Assembly (NCBI GenBank): GCA_902464345.1
Contig: CABQJA010000067.1
Coordinates: 1-10,302, forward strand
Length of the DNA: 10,302 bases
Source: an uncultured Clostridium sp.
Lineage (GTDB): Bacteria > Bacillota > Clostridia > Lachnospirales > Lachnospiraceae
Direction: 5' to 3'
The translations under genes were made by a program, and so were the position numbers. The notes under the pieces are model-generated. The model saw nothing but the letters and a program-made list of their open reading frames with translations. It made no database searches and was not told the DNA's origin. Shown piece by piece: positions 7,522-10,302 of this stretch. The first letter of the stretch is position 1. Each line of letters opens with the position of its first letter.

Positions 7522-7537
7522 CTACCCGAATGGGTAG
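7522..7537. promoter_or_regulatory. Perfect inverted repeat abutting the -35 box, candidate LuxR-type operator
   Basis: CTACCC (7522-7527) and GGGTAG (7532-7537) are perfect arms around a 4-base centre. The repeat ends at the base next to the -35 box, and its centre is about 43 bases before the predicted transcription start, the position where class II activators commonly bind. On the - strand it contains TACCCAT, which fits the TACYYMT heptamer known for NarL-type helix-turn-helix proteins, although the two half-sites here lack the 2-base spacer of classical NarL sites. Binding by the adjacent LuxR protein is inferred. Confidence 0.45.
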
Positions 7538-7578
7538 GTAAAAGATTTTAGTAATCGAATAGGCTACCGGTCTCATAT

Positions 7579-7617
7579 AAAAAGGACCCAACCTCTTGTC
7601 ACCAAAGGGTTGAGCCC
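7579..7617 (-). terminator. Strong intrinsic terminator
   Basis: Read on the - strand, GGGCTCAACC (7617-7608) pairs with GGTTGGGTCC (7593-7584) over ten pairs including two G-U pairs. A short CTT/AAG pairing extends the stem, and five T (7583-7579) follow directly. It lies about 235 bases past the AlbA_2 gene, after two promoter-like repeats, and about 58 bases before the LuxR promoter. It could end the AlbA_2 transcript, a short RNA from the repeats, or attenuate read-through into the LuxR operon. Confidence 0.75.
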
Positions 7618-7666
7618 ATGAATTCATTGAATTTTATGGGGATTTTACCTATTTTCGTCCAACTTA
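7579..7666 (-). ncRNA. Candidate small RNA or attenuated leader between repeat promoters and terminator
   Basis: From the predicted start of the nearer repeat promoter (about 7666) to the end of the terminator T tract is about 88 bases, with no credible protein gene. On the - strand it first carries the conserved TGGACGAAAA block. It then has a hairpin made of CCCAT (7640-7636) with ATGGG (7619-7615) and an inner AATTC/GAATT stem around a 3-base loop, and then the terminator hairpin. The first hairpin shares three bases (7615-7617) with the terminator stem, so the two compete slightly. From the farther promoter the RNA would be about 180 bases. This is a structural inference; it could instead be a leader for the LuxR operon or unselected DNA. 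Confidence 0.35.
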
Positions 7667-7671
7667 GTCAT

Positions 7672-7700
7672 AATATAGCATGGTCGAAAAACAATGTGAA
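7672..7700 (-). promoter_or_regulatory. Repeat promoter A
   Basis: On the - strand, TTCACA (7700-7695), a 17-base spacer ending in TGC, and TATATT (7677-7672) form an extended -10 promoter. Transcription would begin near 7666 and run into the terminator at 7579-7617. Confidence 0.5.
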
Positions 7701-7763
7701 TCGTGCTTTTTCATACCAAATTGTTCGTCAGAATCTCTCCATTTTTTCGTCCACCATGGCAAT

Positions 7764-7792
7764 AATATAACATGAACGAACAGAGATGTAAA
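7764..7792 (-). promoter_or_regulatory. Repeat promoter B
   Basis: On the - strand, TTTACA (7792-7787), a 17-base spacer ending in TGT, and TATATT (7769-7764) are placed exactly 92 bases from the same elements in repeat A. This is the closer match to consensus of the two. Transcription would begin near 7758. Confidence 0.5.
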
Positions 7793-7851
7793 TCGTCATT
7801 TTGGATTTTCGGTTCGACCTTCATGGATTAGTGGATGGATGGGCGTACACA

Positions 7852-9381
7852 TTATTCAAGTCCCCCCTTAAACACATATCGTCCCTTGCCATTACCCTTT
7901 ACCGCCTCAACGACCTCAATCTCTCTCAATTTTAACATAATTGCACGTGAAGTAGTAGGAGAGCAATCAAGTATCCGTTGTATCTCCGAAGCACCAAATA
8001 CTTGTTTTGCATCAATTCTATCATACACTTTTAATAAATTTTCCTGTGTCGGCAATTTATACGACTTCTTCGCAAGTGCACATCTCATCTCCTCAATCGT
8101 CAGCTTTCCATTTTGAATAATCGGGTTTTCCTTTTCAATAATCGGGTTTTCTGTCTGAATAATCGGATTTTCCTCTTCAATAATCGGGTTTTTAGATTCA
8201 AAAGCCGATTTTTTAGCACTTGCATTATAAATAATCGTTTTTAGAATAAATGCATCAACATAATAAACCGGACTCTGTAATCCGGCACTCTCCAATTCAG
8301 TGCACATACGATCAACACCCTCACCATATTCCTTAACATATTTGTATGCTTTTAAATATTCAGCAATTCTTGGATTCCTCGAAAAATGTGTATGGCGAAT
8401 ATTGCTAGCCTTAACAAGTCCCGGAAGCTTTCCCGGACTTTCTACTACAATACGATCATCAAACATTTTTACCTGTATTTCTGTCCCGGTTATACTGTAA
8501 GACCTATGTGTAACTGCATTTACAATAATCTCCTGCCTCACAAATTTAGGATATTCTTCTTCCGTTACAAATAAACCGTCACTTCCCAAGTATGTTTTCT
8601 CTTTTATCTGTGTATCTAAGTATGCAATACAATCCTGAATCACTTTGAGTATTGTTCCTTCAAACATAACATCCTTGATAACATTCATTTCTGTACCAAC
8701 TTTTTCTTCTGTACCCTCAAAACGAATAAAGCGGATTCTTGCACGCGGGAAATAAAGCTGTGGATTCTTACCAAACAAAAGAATCGCTGCACCACTTATT
8801 ATTTCTTTTCCATTCTTTATCTTAACAAAACCTTTATTCTCTTTTAAATATTCTAACGGCGTTTTACTATAGTCTATTTTTTCAATATATGATTGCACCA
8901 TTTCCATATCTATGTCATCAATAGATGCATCCGGTACGCTCTTATCTTCAAAATACCTTTCACCCTTATCATACATTAACTGTGTACGTTCCTCAAATGT
9001 AAGTTTTTTTGATTTATCCCCGACACGAATATAGGCTTCATCTGCTTGATTGGCATGCACAGCCATACTTGGTTCCATATGCATCACAATAATATGATTA
9101 TCTCTACCTTTATCATCTATACAAGGAATTTTCTGAATTTCCACCGGAACAGACGGCTCACAAAAATCATATGGTGCCCGCAATAATTCATTGACATTTT
9201 TTACATTATAATCTGTTCCATCAATTCTTCTTGTTTTATCAGATATTCCAATGGCAATATCTCCGCCATCGGCATTTGCGAAAGCTACAATTGTTATTGC
9301 CAATGCCTTTGCATCAATATCAGCAGACTTTCTGTCAAATACTTGTTTTTCTTCTTTAGAAATAATTTCTTCCAATGTCAT
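7852..9381 (-). CDS. AlbA_2 (Schlafen-type) / RecG C-terminal-like ATP-binding protein
   Basis: The 509-residue protein begins with an AlbA_2 domain (about 5-135): FDRKSA near the start, IVAFANADGGDIAIGISD (31-48) and AYIRVGDKSKKLTFEE (116-131). Residues about 275-390 carry the GHKL-like region seen in RecG-related proteins: RQEIIVNAVTHRSY (282-295), FDDRIVVESPGKLP (307-320) and YVKEYGEGVDRM (348-359). Four NPIIxxE/G heptads (398-425) form a linker to a C-terminal winged helix (about 445-505, with FGASEIQRILDCSPTTSRAIMLKL). Similar proteins are annotated as RNA-binding domain or ATP-dependent helicase-related regulators, but no helicase motif is present. A DNA- or RNA-binding regulatory or defence role is likely. 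AAGGTG six to seven bases upstream supports the start. It is AT-rich compared with the left part and lies in accessory DNA. Confidence 0.85.
   Translation of the reverse strand: MTLEEIISKEEKQVFDRKSADIDAKALAITIVAFANADGGDIAIGISDKTRRIDGTDYNVKNVNELLRAPYDFCEPSVPVEIQKIPCIDDKGRDNHIIVMHMEPSMAVHANQADEAYIRVGDKSKKLTFEERTQLMYDKGERYFEDKSVPDASIDDIDMEMVQSYIEKIDYSKTPLEYLKENKGFVKIKNGKEIISGAAILLFGKNPQLYFPRARIRFIRFEGTEEKVGTEMNVIKDVMFEGTILKVIQDCIAYLDTQIKEKTYLGSDGLFVTEEEYPKFVRQEIIVNAVTHRSYSITGTEIQVKMFDDRIVVESPGKLPGLVKASNIRHTHFSRNPRIAEYLKAYKYVKEYGEGVDRMCTELESAGLQSPVYYVDAFILKTIIYNASAKKSAFESKNPIIEEENPIIQTENPIIEKENPIIQNGKLTIEEMRCALAKKSYKLPTQENLLKVYDRIDAKQVFGASEIQRILDCSPTTSRAIMLKLREIEVVEAVKGNGKGRYVFKGGLE
8107..8190 (-). 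repeat. Four-copy 21-bp in-frame repeat encoding NPII heptads
   Basis: Four tandem 21-bp units encode NPIIEEE, NPIIQTE, NPIIEKE and NPIIQNG (residues 398-425 of the AlbA_2 protein). The AATAATCGG/A core (+ strand reading) is nearly identical between units, while the charged third of each unit varies. Being a multiple of three, copy-number change by slippage would keep the frame. It probably forms a flexible or extended linker between the ATPase-like region and the winged helix. Confidence 0.85.
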
Positions 9382-9455
9382 GCATTCACCTTCTTTTCAT
9401 TCTTCATCAATAGCCTCAATGCATTTGTTAATTCGAGCGTTAATTAAAGCTACTT

Positions 9456-9758
9456 TTATGCGTGATGAACTGTATGGTAATGTTTTCCATCCAGAAAAAC
9501 ATAATTTGCACTAACACAGTAAGCGTTCATTTGACTCATCAACCAATGTGCCGGCAAATCAAATAACGCAATCAATTCATTCTCGCGATATCCATTCTCT
9601 ATATCTTTTTTAGTTGGTGTCTTATGTAATTTAACTTCTGATTGAAAACCTATCTCCCAATCATCAAGATTAAAACCTTTTTGCCACAGTTCATGTTCTG
9701 TCAGCCCGGTTAACTCACAGAGTTCTTCTTCTGTTTCAAAAACTACCAGATTCAGCAT
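9456..9758 (-). CDS. Small protein of unknown function, accessory region
   Basis: The 100-residue product is acidic in its first half (FETEEELCELTGLTEHELWQKGFNLDDWEIGF) and ends with ANYVFLDGKHYHTVHHA, a compact, well-formed sequence with many aromatic residues and no membrane segment. A strong GGAGGAGA lies about five bases before the ATG, which makes it a real gene rather than a chance frame. I do not recognise the family; the style resembles small genes of Clostridia integrative elements. It sits between the AlbA_2 gene (74 bases downstream on the same strand) and a gene remnant whose stop codon is 14 bases upstream, so it was probably part of an operon with what is now the remnant. Confidence 0.6.
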   Translation of the reverse strand: MLNLVVFETEEELCELTGLTEHELWQKGFNLDDWEIGFQSEVKLHKTPTKKDIENGYRENELIALFDLPAHWLMSQMNAYCVSANYVFLDGKHYHTVHHA

Positions 9759-9772
9759 TTTGTCTCCTCCAT

Positions 9773-10000
9773 TTATGTACGACTCGCAGATACTTTTGGC
9801 ATCGAATCTATTATTATCAACTCCGGAACCTTCTTACCCTGTCCTATATTCTCTTTATGCAGTTCTTTTAATCTTTTTACCTTCAACGGATTCCCTACAT
9901 CCACCAAAACATATACTAATTTATCCGTATTTTCAGCTTTTCCATACTCTTCAACTTGCACTTCGTATCCATGCAAATACTGTGAATTCTCAGATACTTA
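9773..10000 (-). pseudogene. C-terminal remnant of an unrecognised protein
   Basis: The open frame reads about 74 codons from a TAA near 10000 to its stop at 9773. The best part is VQVEEYGKAENTDKLVYVL followed by GNPLKVKRLKELH and KVPELIIIDSMPKVSAS, which has the balanced composition of real coding sequence. It has no ATG near its beginning, and the only upstream option is a TTG (9976) without a ribosome binding site. Its left part overlaps, in another frame, the end of the truncated Fic gene, so its 5' part was probably lost in the same event. No function can be assigned. Confidence 0.5.
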
Positions 10001-10302
10001 ATAAAGAATATTGCAGTGGTTCTTGTATTTCCTTCCCCAAAAACATGAATCTGCCAGAGTCTGGAAATAAATATTGCAAGGTGATGAATGGTTTCATCCA
10101 TTGTCAATCCATTAAATCTAAAATTTCGTTCCTGGGAAATATCATATTCCAATGTCTCACGCAAATCTATCGCTCCGCCATAGGAAACAGAATCTCCGTC
10201 AAGTACCCATTCCTTCTTGGATATATTATAATCACGTATTTTTCCGGCATGTGGATATATATCCATAAACAATTCACGATGAATGGAAATATACTGAGTC
10301 GT
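9916..10302 (-). pseudogene. Fic family protein, truncated after the catalytic motif and continuing past the right edge
   Basis: The frame is open from the window edge and contains the recognisable Fic core: HRELFMDIYPHAGKIRDYNI, then KKEWVLDGDSVSYGGA, an alpha-helical stretch, and the catalytic motif HVFGEGNTR (10047-10021), which fits HxFx(D/E)GNxR with the catalytic His, the acidic residue and the Arg intact. Fic enzymes transfer AMP or related groups onto target proteins, often as toxins or effectors. After FFIKYLR (ending at 9988) the expected C-terminal helices are absent, and the frame continues with an unrelated basic tail to a stop at 9916. The loss of the C-terminal part suggests an inactive or altered product. 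The true start is outside the window. Confidence 0.7.

Larger units (their letters stand above)
7651..7801. repeat. Two imperfect direct repeats with a 92-bp period
   Basis: Bases 7651-7709 and 7743-7801 align without gaps and match at 43 of 59 positions, counted by hand. Conservation is clustered in three blocks: the -35 region, the extended -10 region (CATGYTATATTAT on the - strand), and TGGACGAAAA just after the predicted transcription start. The stretches between blocks have diverged, which suggests selection on promoter function rather than a recent duplication. The surrounding 7628-7851 holds no protein gene I can support. Confidence 0.65.

Noticed and set aside
7457..7627. N-terminal extension of the LuxR protein by 57 residues in the same open frame
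   Set aside because: The extension would start upstream of an intrinsic terminator and of the operon's own promoter, and its translation contains no domain-like sequence. The ATG at 7456 has a better ribosome binding site.
7640..7760. Tiny frames of 8-9 codons after each repeat promoter (MTKLDENR and MVDEKMERF)
   Set aside because: The first ATG lies before the predicted transcription start and neither frame has a ribosome binding site; the shared bases are better explained as a conserved nucleotide element.
8107..8190. 21-bp direct repeats suggesting a CRISPR-like array
   Set aside because: The units are back to back without unique spacers and are in frame within a long coding sequence.
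9397..9510. Frame on the - strand ending ALINARINKCIEAIDEE just before the AlbA_2 gene
   Set aside because: It looks like a possible protein C-terminus but has no start codon and overlaps the end of the 100-residue gene; too short to support as a separate gene or remnant.
9773..9976. 67-residue gene with TTG start
   Set aside because: There is no ribosome binding site at the TTG and the frame is open further upstream, so it is treated as a remnant of a longer gene.

Overview
The window looks like a gut Clostridia chromosome, most plausibly Lachnospiraceae. This is inferred from a bile salt hydrolase of Gram-positive type, strong GGAGG-type ribosome binding sites, sigma-A style promoters, a MalT-like LuxR regulator with a free-standing receiver protein, and a zinc-ribbon membrane protein of a kind common in this family. 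No rRNA, tRNA, CRISPR array or intact insertion sequence was found.

Positions 1-7540 read as ordinary, tightly packed chromosome of moderate GC. A LysR regulator (+) faces a choloylglycine hydrolase/bile salt hydrolase (-), with 3 bp between their stop codons. A 283-bp intergenic region then holds back-to-back promoters for the hydrolase and for a two-gene + strand unit: a zinc-ribbon membrane protein and a 71-residue membrane protein. That unit collides, with an 18-bp 3' overlap, with a - strand gene for an SF1-helicase-like ATPase carrying an apparent PD-(D/E)xK nuclease motif near its N-terminus. Upstream of it on the - strand is a two-gene signalling operon: a LuxR-type regulator followed by a stand-alone protein with two receiver domains. 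The operon has a near-consensus promoter with a perfect inverted repeat abutting the -35 box.

Positions 7540-7851 contain no convincing protein gene but are full of signals on the - strand: two 92-bp-spaced imperfect repeats, each carrying an extended -10 promoter with conserved initial transcribed bases, then a small hairpin, then a strong intrinsic terminator. This is the best candidate for something undescribed: either a short non-coding RNA or an attenuated leader upstream of the LuxR operon.

Positions 7852-10302 are visibly richer in A+T and look like accessory DNA: an AlbA_2 (Schlafen-type)/RecG-C-terminal-like ATPase with a four-copy NPII heptad repeat, a small unrecognised gene, a remnant of an unrecognised gene, and a truncated Fic protein running off the right edge. 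The Fic frame breaks just after the catalytic motif and abuts the unrelated remnant, so this part is a decaying or recombined mobile segment.

Functionally, the left part combines bile acid deconjugation with nearby transcriptional control. The middle is a signal-responsive regulatory unit whose sensor kinase is not in the window. The right part is horizontally acquired material. All functions are inferred from sequence features recognised by eye; no database search was run.
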